Shown: one piece after another, positions 33,285 to 41,941 of the stretch | Position numbering within the stretch: position 1 is the first letter of the stretch | Layout: every line of letters begins with the position of its first letter | NCBI GenBank assembly: GCA_028293285.1 | Contig: JAQGPC010000022.1 | Location: forward strand, 1-47,027 | DNA from: Pedosphaera sp. | GTDB lineage: Bacteria; Verrucomicrobiota; Verrucomicrobiia; Limisphaerales; Pedosphaeraceae | Direction of reading: 5' to 3' | Length of the DNA stretch: 47,027 bases | Translations under genes and position numbers: made by a program | The notes under the pieces: generated by a model | The model's database searches: none | The model's input: only the letters and a program-made list of their open reading frames with translations | What the model was told of the DNA's origin: nothing

Positions 33285-36251
33285 CTAAAGCAGCATCCTC
33301 GCCTTCGCCATCGCCTCATCCAGCTTCGCAACATCCTTCCCGCCGCCGCGCGCATTGTCCGGCTTGCCACCGCCTTTACCGCCCACAATCGGCGCAATCG
33401 CTTGAATGATCTTCCCCGCCTGGACCTTCGACGTAAATTCCGGCGTCACCGCCGCCACCAGCGACACCGCGCCATTCGCCGCGCCGCCCAGCACAATCAC
33501 CCCTTTGAAATGACCCTTCAACACATCCGCAATCGTTTGTAACGTGTCCCCATCCGCCGAACCAAGGTTCTCGATAATCGCCGGAATGCCATTCAACGTC
33601 GTCGCCTTGGCAACCAATCCCTTTGCCGTCCCAGCCGCTTCTTTTTGGTTCACGGCCTTGAGCTGCTTCTCCAAATCCTTTTGCTGCGCCAGCAACGCCT
33701 CAATCTTCTTTTCCAATTCACCCACCGGCGCATTCACCTTTGCCGCAATGCTCTTGATCAACTGAATCTCTTCGTTCGCCTTGCGATACGCTTCCAATCC
33801 CGCCACCGCCTCGATGCGCCGCACCCCTGCCGCCACTGCCGATTCCCCCACGATGCGGAACAACCCAATCTCCCCCGTCGCTCGCGTATGCGTCCCGCCG
33901 CAAAGCTCCATCGAATAACCATTCAATTCCCCGGCCTTGCCGCCAATCTGCACCACGCGCACTTGGTCGCCATACTTGTCGCCGAAAAATTGCATCACAT
34001 CCTTGCGCCCCTTCACCTCGGCATGCGGCACTTCCGTCCACGAAACCCCCGCATTTTCCACAATGCGTTCGTTCACCAATTGCTCGATGTCGCTCACCTG
34101 CTCCAGCGACAGCGCCGCTGAATTAAAATCAAACGTTAGCTTGTCCGGCCCCACGAACGAGCCTTTCTGCGCCGCTTCCTTGCTGACAAGTTCATGCAAC
34201 GCCCAATGCAACAAATGGGTCACCGTATGATGCCGCTGAATCGCACCCCGACGTGGCGCATCCACCGAAAGCTGGACTTCCATTCCCACCGCCGGAGCAT
34301 CCTTCTCCGCCAGGAAATGCAAAAAAGTGTTCCCGCTTTTCTGCGTATTAACGATTCGCCAAAGCTGACCGCCACCAACGAGTTCACCCGTATCTCCCAC
34401 CTGCCCACCCATCTCCGCATAAGCCGATGAAACATCCAAAATCACCGCCGTCTTTTCCTTCAACGACACCACTTCCAAAACCTTCGCCGTCGTCTGCAAC
34501 TGCTCAAACCCGACAAATTTTGTCGGCGAAGTCGTTTGAATTTCCGAAAGCGAAATCACTTCCTTCTTCTGCGCTGCGCGAGCGCGCGTCTTCTGTTCCT
34601 CCATCAACTTTTCGAATCCTGCATTGTCCACAGTCAAGCCGCGCTCGCGCGCCATAACTTCAGTAAGGTCTAGGGGAAAACCGTAAGTATCATAGAGTGC
34701 AAACGCTTGATTGCCCGAAATATTACCAGGAGTTTCTTCAAGCTGAATTTTTACGTGTCGAGCTAGGTCTCGCCACAGTTGATCGTTTTGTACCTGATCA
34801 AGACGTGGGCGTCTGCCTACGATATCAGAGACCGCTTCCTTGGTAGTAGGCTTTTTTATCACGATCTCTTCAATTTGATCATTAGTAAGAACTTCCTTAT
34901 TCATGAGGTTCTGAACATGGAATCCACCAGCCAGAATGTGACGGCGCGTGAGTAAGCGCTCTTTCAGTAGTTTATCAGCCTCTGTTGGAGTAACCGCAAA
35001 TCGATTAAAGACTTCAATTCCTCTATCCAGCGTCTTGTTGAACGACTCTTCCTCCGCTTTAATTACTTCCTGCACATGCTGATGCCGTGCATGGATTTCC
35101 GGAAATACATCCCCCATTGTATCCACCAACACGTCTACCAATTTGTAGAAGAAAGGCTCGTGAAAGCCCAAAGTCCGGCCATATCGTACCGCCCGACGCA
35201 AAATACGACGCAGCACATAATTCCTATCTGTATTCCCTGGTTGAATTCCGTCCGCAATTGCAAAACTCAACGTGCGAATGTGGTCAGCAATAACACGGAA
35301 CGCGACATCGATTTCCAGTTGGGGATTTCTTGCATAGGCAATCTGATCAATGCCTTGTACAGAGCGACCATCGGTAGGCAGCGTCGAGCCATACCGCTTC
35401 CCACTCATCTTCTCCAGCTTATCGAAAATCGGACGAAAAATATCCGTCTCATAATTCGAAATAATGCCGGTGAAATCCGTAAAATTCTTCGTGCATTGCA
35501 GAATGCTCGTCACCCGCTCAAAACCCATTCCCGTGTCCACATGCCGCGCCGGCAAAGGTGAAAACGTCCCATCCGGATTCGCATTGAACTGGATAAAAAC
35601 CAAATTCCAAATCTCAATGCACTCCGCACTCCCTTTATTTACCAACGCACCCTTCGTATCGCCTTGTGGCGTCAAATCCACATGCAACTCCGAGCAAGGT
35701 CCGCACGGCCCCGTCTCACCCATCATCCAGAAATTGTCCTTCTTGTTTCCGTAAACGATGTGAATCTTCGGATCCAATCCCGCTGCCGTAAATTTCGCCG
35801 CCCAGAAATCATAAGCCTCTTGGTCGAACTCACTCGGATCACCCTTCGATTTGTCCGGCGAATACACCGTCGCATACAGCCGGTTCTTCGGAAATTTCCA
35901 CACCTCCGTGATCAATTCCCACGCCCATTCAATCGCTTCCTTCTTGAAATAATCGCCAAAGCTCCAATTCCCCAGCATCTCGAAAAACGTGTGATGATAT
36001 GTATCCAATCCCACATCATCCAGGTCGTTGTGCTTGCCACCCGCGCGAATGCACTTCTGCGTATCCGCCGCGCGCGGTGGATTGTAAGGGCACTTCTGTT
36101 GCCCGAGGAAAATCGGCACGAACTGGTTCATGCCCGCATTCGTGAACAACAAGTTCGGCGAATCCGGCATCAAGCTCGAAGACGGCACAATGGTATGCTG
36201 CTTCGATTTAAAAAAATCGAGGAACGACTGGCGTATCTGGCTGCTGGTCAT
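33285..36251 (-). CDS. alaS: Alanyl-tRNA synthetase with unusual internal insertion
   Basis: AlaRS charges tRNA-Ala and edits Ser/Gly mischarging. All core parts are visible: class II catalytic domain (LLFTNAGMNQFVPIFLG, RHVDTGMGFERV at 236-247, RNYVLRRILRRAVRYG at 343-358), editing domain with H675/H679 (HHTVTHLLHWAL) and CGGTH at 784-788, then a coiled coil and the Gly-rich C-Ala domain. At 988 residues it is about 110 longer than the E. coli enzyme (876). Much of the excess is a stretch at about 420-510, between TLDRGIEVFNRF and ISGNQAFALYDTYGFPLDL, where most AlaRS have about 20-25 residues. DNA across about 34660-35400 is poorer in GC than the rest of the gene. No Shine-Dalgarno. Confidence 0.96.
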   Translation of the reverse strand: MTSSQIRQSFLDFFKSKQHTIVPSSSLMPDSPNLLFTNAGMNQFVPIFLGQQKCPYNPPRAADTQKCIRAGGKHNDLDDVGLDTYHHTFFEMLGNWSFGDYFKKEAIEWAWELITEVWKFPKNRLYATVYSPDKSKGDPSEFDQEAYDFWAAKFTAAGLDPKIHIVYGNKKDNFWMMGETGPCGPCSELHVDLTPQGDTKGALVNKGSAECIEIWNLVFIQFNANPDGTFSPLPARHVDTGMGFERVTSILQCTKNFTDFTGIISNYETDIFRPIFDKLEKMSGKRYGSTLPTDGRSVQGIDQIAYARNPQLEIDVAFRVIADHIRTLSFAIADGIQPGNTDRNYVLRRILRRAVRYGRTLGFHEPFFYKLVDVLVDTMGDVFPEIHARHQHVQEVIKAEEESFNKTLDRGIEVFNRFAVTPTEADKLLKERLLTRRHILAGGFHVQNLMNKEVLTNDQIEEIVIKKPTTKEAVSDIVGRRPRLDQVQNDQLWRDLARHVKIQLEETPGNISGNQAFALYDTYGFPLDLTEVMARERGLTVDNAGFEKLMEEQKTRARAAQKKEVISLSEIQTTSPTKFVGFEQLQTTAKVLEVVSLKEKTAVILDVSSAYAEMGGQVGDTGELVGGGQLWRIVNTQKSGNTFLHFLAEKDAPAVGMEVQLSVDAPRRGAIQRHHTVTHLLHWALHELVSKEAAQKGSFVGPDKLTFDFNSAALSLEQVSDIEQLVNERIVENAGVSWTEVPHAEVKGRKDVMQFFGDKYGDQVRVVQIGGKAGELNGYSMELCGGTHTRATGEIGLFRIVGESAVAAGVRRIEAVAGLEAYRKANEEIQLIKSIAAKVNAPVGELEKKIEALLAQQKDLEKQLKAVNQKEAAGTAKGLVAKATTLNGIPAIIENLGSADGDTLQTIADVLKGHFKGVIVLGGAANGAVSLVAAVTPEFTSKVQAGKIIQAIAPIVGGKGGGKPDNARGGGKDVAKLDEAMAKARMLL

Positions 36252-36387
36252 AAAAAATTACTTAACTTAATAACAGGGCGAATCGTCCGCCCCGGAACAC
36301 ATCCAATTTAATGCAAAACCTGCGGCTGAAAACGTCCCTTTCCAGCCAAATCTCATCTGTGACCCATCCGACTTGCTTTCCGAGCCT

Positions 36388-36478
36388 TCTCATTAACACC
36401 CTGCTTTAGCCGGGTGTTAAGGCGGACGACCGAAAGCATAACCGTTTTAACGGTTTGCCACAGCAGGCGGAGAGAATA
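36388..36478. repeat. Double-hairpin intergenic repeat, copy 1
   Basis: Starts TCTCATTAACACCCTGCTTT with the hairpin ACACCC/GGGTGT, continues to the palindrome AACCGTTTTAACGGTT and ends near CAGGCGGAGA. It aligns over about 90 bases with the copy at 36616-36703; the ends match best and the middle is diverged. Confidence 0.75.
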
Positions 36479-36526
36479 AGAAAACACTCGATTCAACACC
36501 AGTGGAAGTTTTAACCGCCCTTGTTC

Positions 36527-36549
36527 GGAGTCCAAGCTTCAGCTTGTCC
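36527..36549. repeat. Small palindrome with AAGCTTCAGCTT core
   Basis: GGAGTCCAAGCTTCAGCTTG has a short inverted repeat (AAGCT/AGCTT). It lies between the two double-hairpin repeats and may be a third small element type. Confidence 0.3.
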
Positions 36550-36615
36550 ATACGCCATGAAGCCTAATGCTCACTGCTTGCCGATCTCAAAACTAAGCCG
36601 ACTGCCTCCTTATTT

Positions 36616-36703
36616 TCTCATTAACACCCTGCTTTAGCTGGGTGTAGAGACAATTCATTAGACGTAACCGTTTTTTAACGGTTTGTTAGGACAGACGGAG
36701 AAA
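36616..36703. repeat. Double-hairpin intergenic repeat, copy 2
   Basis: Shares with copy 1 the opening TCTCATTAACACCCTGCTTT, the hairpin with AGCTGGGTGT, the palindrome AACCGTTTTTTAACGGTT and the closing ACAGACGGAGA. Same orientation, 228 bases further on. Confidence 0.75.
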
Positions 36704-36727
36704 CAGCGCGGTATTTGGATGCCGGGA

Positions 36728-37462
36728 TTACTTCTTCTTAAACAAATCCCCAAGCCCCTTCACCGCCTTATTGATCTGCTCGCCACCCTTACCCGACGCA
36801 ATCGCCTTCGTCGCCGCCTCAACTGACGCAGCCAAAATTGGTTTCAATATCTGCCGGGACAATTCCGCCGCTGACACTCCACCTTCCGCCGTGCCGACAT
36901 TCTGCAAATGTATATCAGGAATTGGCAACGTAGTAACCAGCGATTGACCGAGCGCGCTCACGTTCACATGCACCTTTGCTCCGTTCAGCACGATATCCTT
37001 CACGATAAACTTCTTTTCCTTCTTGCCCGGAGTCGGCTCATTCTTCTGCTTTTCCTTCGTCTCACTCGTCGAATTCAGGTTGTCCAGAATCTTGCTCAAG
37101 TTATTCCCGCTCAAGCTTCCTTCCAACGTAATCTCCGGCGCCTGGATATTAATCTCATTTACCGTGATGGTATCGCCCATCACCGAACCAATCTGCACCC
37201 CCACTTTCACGCCGCCCACTTCAATCGCCGACGGCGTCTTGTAACCCTCCGGATTTCCCACAAACAATTTCTTAAGCTCGCCCCTCCCCGAAAACGGAGA
37301 GATCGCCGCCCCTCCCAGCGTCACCTTCACCTTCGTCATTTCCGGCCCGTACGTTTCCACGCCCTTTTTCACGATGGAATTCAACGAGAAGAACACCACC
37401 ACCAGCGCCACGACCACCAAAACAGCGACCACGAGAACGATTCGAACCAGAATTTTTTTCAT
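36728..37462 (-). CDS. AsmA-like single-pass membrane protein
   Basis: A 244-residue protein with one N-terminal membrane helix (ILVRIVLVVAVLVVVALVVVFF) and a large extracytoplasmic part. SIVKKGVETYGPEMTKVKVTLGGAAISPFSGRG-type sequence, INEIN-like IQAPEITLEG and VLNGAKVHVNVSALG resemble the repeated beta strands of AsmA/DUF748 proteins, which carry lipids or shape the outer membrane. A Lys/Glu-rich linker (about 150-175) interrupts the strands, and a helical tail ends in LGDLFKKK. The MKK start at 37462 is preferred to the longer frame at 37531, because it begins with a normal membrane anchor. No partner gene on its strand; flanked by repeats and the 6S RNA. Confidence 0.75.
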   Translation of the reverse strand: MKKILVRIVLVVAVLVVVALVVVFFSLNSIVKKGVETYGPEMTKVKVTLGGAAISPFSGRGELKKLFVGNPEGYKTPSAIEVGGVKVGVQIGSVMGDTITVNEINIQAPEITLEGSLSGNNLSKILDNLNSTSETKEKQKNEPTPGKKEKKFIVKDIVLNGAKVHVNVSALGQSLVTTLPIPDIHLQNVGTAEGGVSAAELSRQILKPILAASVEAATKAIASGKGGEQINKAVKGLGDLFKKK

Positions 37463-37752
37463 AAAATTTTTATTTGTGCCCGCGACTGTCCTAAAGAAAC
37501 ACCAGTCCTGGCCATGTTCGCAGCCTCTCAATTACGGTCAAGCCGATTTCCCTTTCAGATTTGCAACCCAAAAATATTGTTTGTGGGGTGTACACCGCCT
37601 GATTTTTTCGAAATTTTTCCTTGAGAAATGACGCCCGTTCGTGAATACTTTTTATAGTTGGATGCGCAAAAGTTTTTGATGCGCCGCTCTTTGTAAAACA
37701 TTTTGAGCACAGCAGATTTACCCTGCCATGTTCGTGATCATAACTAATATCC

Positions 37753-37902
37753 TTGAACCGTAATTGGAAAAAAATGGAGCCTCTATTTCGTTTACAACTG
37801 ACAGGCCTTGATTGGAAGTCAACAGTATTCGATCGGGTTCCACCTGTTGCTTAAAAAGTTCAAAGCGACTGTTATACACGGCATTACGGTGGGGTTCTTT
37901 TC
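37753..37902 (+). ncRNA. ssrS: Probable 6S RNA
   Basis: About 150 bases with the shape of 6S RNA, which mimics an open promoter and binds RNA polymerase in stationary phase. The ends pair: GAACCGTAAT (37755-37764) with ATTACGG...GTTC (37883-37897). Inside, ACAACTGACAGG pairs with CCTGTTG, and the strings CGGGTTCCACCTG and CACGGC...CGGTGGGGTTC look like conserved 6S segments known from other phyla. A strong intrinsic terminator follows at once. The neighbour genes fit too: 6S lies upstream of the fthC homologue ygfA in proteobacteria and near rarA in Bacillus. Assigned by eye without a covariance model. A poor -10 (TAACTA at 37741) precedes it. Confidence 0.7.
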
Positions 37903-37936
37903 AAAACTCGCCATTCCCTTAATGGCGAGTTTTTTG
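37903..37936 (+). terminator. Intrinsic terminator of the 6S RNA gene
   Basis: AAAACTCGCCATT, loop CCCTT, AATGGCGAGTTTT is a perfect 13-pair stem followed by a T-run. It lies 38 bases before rarA, separating the RNA from the downstream operon. Confidence 0.9.
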
Positions 37937-37973
37937 TTTTGGGCGTCTCTTCGCAAACTGGTATCTTGAATAT

Positions 37974-39347
37974 ATGTCACGGGACGACCTGTTTACCGCT
38001 CCGGCCAAACCGGATGCTCCGCCTGCGGAAGGTGCTGAAACCCAGCCGGTCCGTCACATGCCTCTCGCGGCCCGGATGCGTCCCCGCAACCTCTCCGAAT
38101 ACGTCGGCCAATCGCACATTCTCGGCCCCGGCCAATTGCTCCGCCGCGCCATCGAAGCCGATCGCATCCAATCCCTTATTTTTTACGGCCCGCCCGGCAC
38201 TGGCAAAACTTCCCTCGCCCAAATCATCGCCCGTCAGACTCGCAGCAAGTTTGAAAAGCTTAGCGGCGTGGAATCCAATGTCGCCGACATGCGCCGCGTC
38301 CTCTCCGCTGCCACCAACCGTCTCGAAAACACCGGCCAGCCCACCATCCTTTTCGTTGACGAAATCCATCGTTTCAACAAATCGCAGCAGGACGTTCTGT
38401 TGCCCGATGTGGAAAGCGGTGTCATCCGCCTGATTGGTGCCACTACGCACAACCCCTTTTTCTTCGTCAATTCCCCGCTCGTCTCCCGCTCGCAAATCTT
38501 TGAGCTGCGCCCTCTTACCGAAGAAGAACTTTACGATTTGCTCCAGCGCGCCTTGGACGATTCCGAACGCGGCCTCGGCTTCATGAAAATAGACGCCGAA
38601 GAAACCGCTCTCCGCCATCTCGCCAAACTCTCCGATGGCGACGCCCGCAAAGCGCTCAACTCCCTCGAGATCTCCGCCCTCACCACCTCACCCGATAGCA
38701 CCGGCGTCATTCACATTGATCTCGCCGTCGCGGAGCAAAGCATCCAGCGCAAGGCTGTGGTCTATGACGGCGATGGCGATGCCCATTACGACACCATTTC
38801 CGCCTTCATCAAATCCATGCGCGGCAGCGATGCCGACGCCACACTCTATTGGCTCGCGAAGATGATTCATGCTGGCGAAGACCCGCGTTTCATCTCACGC
38901 CGCATTGTTATCTGCGCTGCCGAGGATGTCGGTCTCGCCGACCCCATGGCCCTCGTGCTGGCCAATGCCGCCCATCAAGCCGCTGAATTCGTCGGCTGGC
39001 CTGAAGCCCGCATTCCCATCGCCGAAGCCGCCATCTACATCGCCACCGCGCATAAAAGCAACAGCAGCATCGTCGCCATCGATGCCGCCTTGGAAGACGT
39101 CCGCTCCGGTCGCACACTCGCAGTTCCCGAACACCTGCGCGACGCCCATTATAAAGGTGCTGAACGCCTCGGCCACGGCGAAGGTTATCAATACGCCCAC
39201 GACCACCCCGACCATTTTGCCGCCCAGGATTATCTCGGTGCAGACAAACGCTACTACGAACCCACCGAGCAGGGCGTGGAAAAGAAAATCAAGGAACGTG
39301 TTGAAAAATGGCGCGCCGCGCTGACCCAGTCCAGAAAATCCAAATAA
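37974..39347 (+). CDS. rarA: Replication-associated recombination protein A (AAA+ ATPase)
   Basis: RarA (MgsA) is a tetrameric AAA+ ATPase related to clamp loaders that acts at stalled replication forks with SSB. The 457-residue protein shows LAARMRPRNLSEYVGQSHIL at 31-50, Walker A GPPGTGKTS at 72-80, Walker B ILFVDEIHRFNKSQQD at 125-140, sensor 1 LIGATTHNP, and the C-terminal RarA tetramer domain (RGSDADATLYWLAKMIHAGE, EDVGLADPMAL, YKGAERLGHGEGY, DHPDHF). The first 30 residues are a variable Pro-rich extension. No Shine-Dalgarno is seen. Ten bases separate it from fthC, so the two are co-transcribed. Confidence 0.95.
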   Translation: MSRDDLFTAPAKPDAPPAEGAETQPVRHMPLAARMRPRNLSEYVGQSHILGPGQLLRRAIEADRIQSLIFYGPPGTGKTSLAQIIARQTRSKFEKLSGVESNVADMRRVLSAATNRLENTGQPTILFVDEIHRFNKSQQDVLLPDVESGVIRLIGATTHNPFFFVNSPLVSRSQIFELRPLTEEELYDLLQRALDDSERGLGFMKIDAEETALRHLAKLSDGDARKALNSLEISALTTSPDSTGVIHIDLAVAEQSIQRKAVVYDGDGDAHYDTISAFIKSMRGSDADATLYWLAKMIHAGEDPRFISRRIVICAAEDVGLADPMALVLANAAHQAAEFVGWPEARIPIAEAAIYIATAHKSNSSIVAIDAALEDVRSGRTLAVPEHLRDAHYKGAERLGHGEGYQYAHDHPDHFAAQDYLGADKRYYEPTEQGVEKKIKERVEKWRAALTQSRKSK

Positions 39348-39356
39348 CCATTCAAA

Positions 39357-39980
39357 ATGGAAGGTCAGCCCCAGCCATCAGATAATCCGCATCTAAAAGC
39401 CAAAGCCGCCCTGCGCTCGCGCATCCGCGCCGAATTAAAGAAAATGTCCGCCGCCGCCCGCGCCGACGCCTCCCTTCAAGCCTGTTCCCTGCTGGAACAA
39501 CAACCGCTCTGGCAAAAGGCACACTCCATTCTTTTCTACGCTCCCTTGCCGGAAGAACTTGATATCTGGAAACTTCTGGTTGATTCCCTTGCCGCTGGCA
39601 AGACCGTTTCCCTGCCCCGTTTCGTCCCGGAACAAAACGCCTACGTCGCGTGTCATATCAAGGACCATCTTGAGGATATTCGTCATGGCCAGTTTGGTAT
39701 TCGCGAACCAAATGATTCCTGTTCCAAAATTTCCGTAAACCGTCTGGACTTGGTACTCGTGCCTGGGGTAGCCTTTGACCTCAATGGGCACCGGCTTGGT
39801 CGGGGAAAAGGGTTTTATGACCAATTGCTGGCAGTCGTTCAGGGCCCAACCTGTGGAATTGGGTTCGATCAACAGCTCGTCAGGGAAGTTCCGGTCGAAC
39901 CGCATGACGTGCGTTTAAGTTGCATCTTGACGCCGACGCGCTGGCAATCCGTTGCCGGCCCGCGCGCGGTTTTGAAATGA
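39357..39980 (+). CDS. fthC: 5-formyltetrahydrofolate cyclo-ligase
   Basis: This enzyme (MTHFS, YgfA) uses ATP to turn 5-formyl-THF into 5,10-methenyl-THF, returning a storage folate to one-carbon metabolism. The 207-residue protein has K-A-x-L-R-x-R-I-R-A-E-L near the N-terminus, LFYAPLPEELD, SLPRF, the D-L-V-L-V-P-G-V-A-F-D strand (131-141) and the signature RLGRGKGFYD at 146-155. It sits ten bases after rarA, and its TGA overlaps the rny ATG (ATGA), so all three form one operon. Its place downstream of the putative 6S RNA recalls the ssrS-ygfA unit of proteobacteria. Confidence 0.93.
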   Translation: MEGQPQPSDNPHLKAKAALRSRIRAELKKMSAAARADASLQACSLLEQQPLWQKAHSILFYAPLPEELDIWKLLVDSLAAGKTVSLPRFVPEQNAYVACHIKDHLEDIRHGQFGIREPNDSCSKISVNRLDLVLVPGVAFDLNGHRLGRGKGFYDQLLAVVQGPTCGIGFDQQLVREVPVEPHDVRLSCILTPTRWQSVAGPRAVLK

Positions 39981-41539
39981 TATTGCTGGCAAATATTTTT
40001 GCTGAAAGCGCCTTCCTCATTGTTGGCGCCGCGCTCTGCTATCTGCTGTTGTGGTTGAAAGACCGCAACTCGAAGAAACTGCAGAAGCTGGAAGCTCAAT
40101 CCCTTTTCGAAAATGCGCGCCGCGATGCCGAAGCCCTCGTTCGCGATGCCCGCCTCGCCGCCAATGAGGAAGCCCTCAAGATTCGCGAACAAACCGAGCA
40201 ATCCTTCAGCGCCCGTCGGCAGGAACGCGCCGAACTCGAACGCCGTTTGAGCGAACGCGAATCGCTCATCAATACCCAGCTCGAAGGCGTCCTTCAGGCC
40301 GAAAAAGGCCTGCGCGAACAAAAGGAAGTTCTAAAGAAAAAGTCCGAGGTGCTGGAATCTCAGCAACTGGAATTGGATAAAATTACCAAACTGCGCCAGG
40401 AGCAACTCCAAGCCCTTTCACACCTTACCCAGGCCGAAGCCCGCGCCCAATTCCTCAAGGAAGTCGAACAGGAAGCTTTGCACGATGCCAGCACCCTGTC
40501 CCGCCGCATTATTGATGAAGCCAAGGCCAAGGCCGAAGAAAAAGCGCGCTATGTCATCAGCGTCGCCATCCAACGCTACGCTGGCGAACACACTTTCGAG
40601 ACCACCACCGCCACCATCGCTCTGCAAGGCGAAGACATGAAAGGCCGCATCATCGGACGCGACGGACGCAACATCCGCGCCTTCGAAGCCGCCACCGGCG
40701 TGACCGTTCTCATTGATGACACGCCCAATGCGGTTGTGCTTTCCGGCTTCGACCCCGTGCGACGCGAAATTGCCCGCGAAGCCATGACCCGCCTTATTCT
40801 CGATGGCCGGATTCATCCCACGCGCATCGAGGAAATCGTCGCCAAAGTCAGTCAGGAAATGGATGAAACCATCGTGCGCCTTGGCGAAGATGCCGTGCAA
40901 AACACCGGCCTGCCGCCCATGCATCTGGAAATCGTCAAACTCCTCGGCCGACTCCACTTCCGCCACAGCTACTCTCAAAATATTCTTAACCATTCCATCG
41001 AAGTCTCACATCTGATGGGCCTGATGGCGTCCGAACTGGGCGTTGATGTCACGGCCGCCAAACGCGCCGGTTTGCTTCACGATATCGGCAAAGCCGTCAC
41101 TCACGAAATCGAAGGCCCTCACGCCATCGTCGGCGCCGATTTGATCAAGCGCTACGGCGAATCCGAAGCCGTTATCAACGGCGTGGCTTCGCATCATAAT
41201 GACATCCCGCCCGTTGGTCCGCTGGGTATTTTGGTGAGCGCAGCCGATGCCATCAGCGCTTCCCGCCCCGGTGCCCGCTCGGAAAACATGGCCACCTATT
41301 TGAAGCGCGTCGAAGATCTGGAAAAAATCGCCCTCTCCTTCCCCGGCGTGGAAAAATGTTTCGCCGTGCAGGCCGGACGCGAATTACGCGTGCTCGTCCA
41401 ACCGGATCAAATCAACGATGAGCAAGCCTTCGCCCTCGCGCGCAATATCACCTCCCGCATCGAGAACGAATTGCAATATCCGGGTCAGATCAAGATAACT
41501 GTGATCCGCGAAACCCGCTGCGTGGAAGTCGCCAAGTAG
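39977..41539 (+). CDS. rny: Ribonuclease Y
   Basis: RNase Y is a membrane-anchored endonuclease that starts mRNA decay. The 520-residue protein has an N-terminal membrane helix (SAFLIVGAALCYLLLWL), a long Glu/Arg/Gln coiled coil to about residue 200, a KH domain with GRIIGRDGRNIRAFEAATG near 220-238, and an HD domain with H-S-Y-S-Q-N-I-L-N-H-S-I-E-V-S-H and LLHDIGKAV near 365-375, then the SHHND metal motif. The family length is about 520. The longest frame starts at 39920 inside fthC; I chose the ATG at 39977, which overlaps the fthC stop and begins directly before the membrane helix. Confidence 0.95.
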   Translation: MILLANIFAESAFLIVGAALCYLLLWLKDRNSKKLQKLEAQSLFENARRDAEALVRDARLAANEEALKIREQTEQSFSARRQERAELERRLSERESLINTQLEGVLQAEKGLREQKEVLKKKSEVLESQQLELDKITKLRQEQLQALSHLTQAEARAQFLKEVEQEALHDASTLSRRIIDEAKAKAEEKARYVISVAIQRYAGEHTFETTTATIALQGEDMKGRIIGRDGRNIRAFEAATGVTVLIDDTPNAVVLSGFDPVRREIAREAMTRLILDGRIHPTRIEEIVAKVSQEMDETIVRLGEDAVQNTGLPPMHLEIVKLLGRLHFRHSYSQNILNHSIEVSHLMGLMASELGVDVTAAKRAGLLHDIGKAVTHEIEGPHAIVGADLIKRYGESEAVINGVASHHNDIPPVGPLGILVSAADAISASRPGARSENMATYLKRVEDLEKIALSFPGVEKCFAVQAGRELRVLVQPDQINDEQAFALARNITSRIENELQYPGQIKITVIRETRCVEVAK

Positions 41540-41750
41540 AAGATTACCTCGTTCGTCCCGCACCGTCGGGAATGCTTCCATTTTGATATCCAGCCGATGA
41601 ATTCCATGGCTTGGTACCGTCATTTCTCGGCTCGCGGCATCCGCTCAAAGTGAGACTTGCCGTCACAATCGCTAAACACCAACCAACTCGCTGTGCATCA
41701 GCCTCAATGCTTTTACGGGAGAAATTGCGCGTAGTAACGCACTGGAAGAA

Positions 41751-41933
41751 TTAACGCGGCTGCGTCAGCGTGCCGGGAAGCGAACCGTTTTGCCAGCCTT
41801 CAGGAGAATTCCAAGGACGGGAAGACACGTTATCCGGCTCCGTGCTCGCACATCCACCGCACGCAAACCCAATCGCCAACGCCAGCAAAACTGCCGCCAC
41901 CAAACGATTATAAATGAATCCCGCACGCTTCAT
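41751..41933 (-). CDS. Small lipoprotein
   Basis: A 60-residue protein with a lipoprotein signal: hydrophobic run LVAAVLLALAIGFA followed by CGGC and AST, giving a lipobox-like A-C or G-G-C site. The mature peptide is short and polar (TEPDNVSSRPWNSPEGW) and would sit on an envelope membrane. A TTG start at 41945 would overlap the upstream gene by four bases; the ATG at 41933 is the conventional choice. It follows the coiled-coil membrane protein on the same strand, and the two are probably co-transcribed. No family recognised. Confidence 0.65.
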   Translation of the reverse strand: MKRAGFIYNRLVAAVLLALAIGFACGGCASTEPDNVSSRPWNSPEGWQNGSLPGTLTQPR

Positions 41934-41941
41934 GATAAGAA

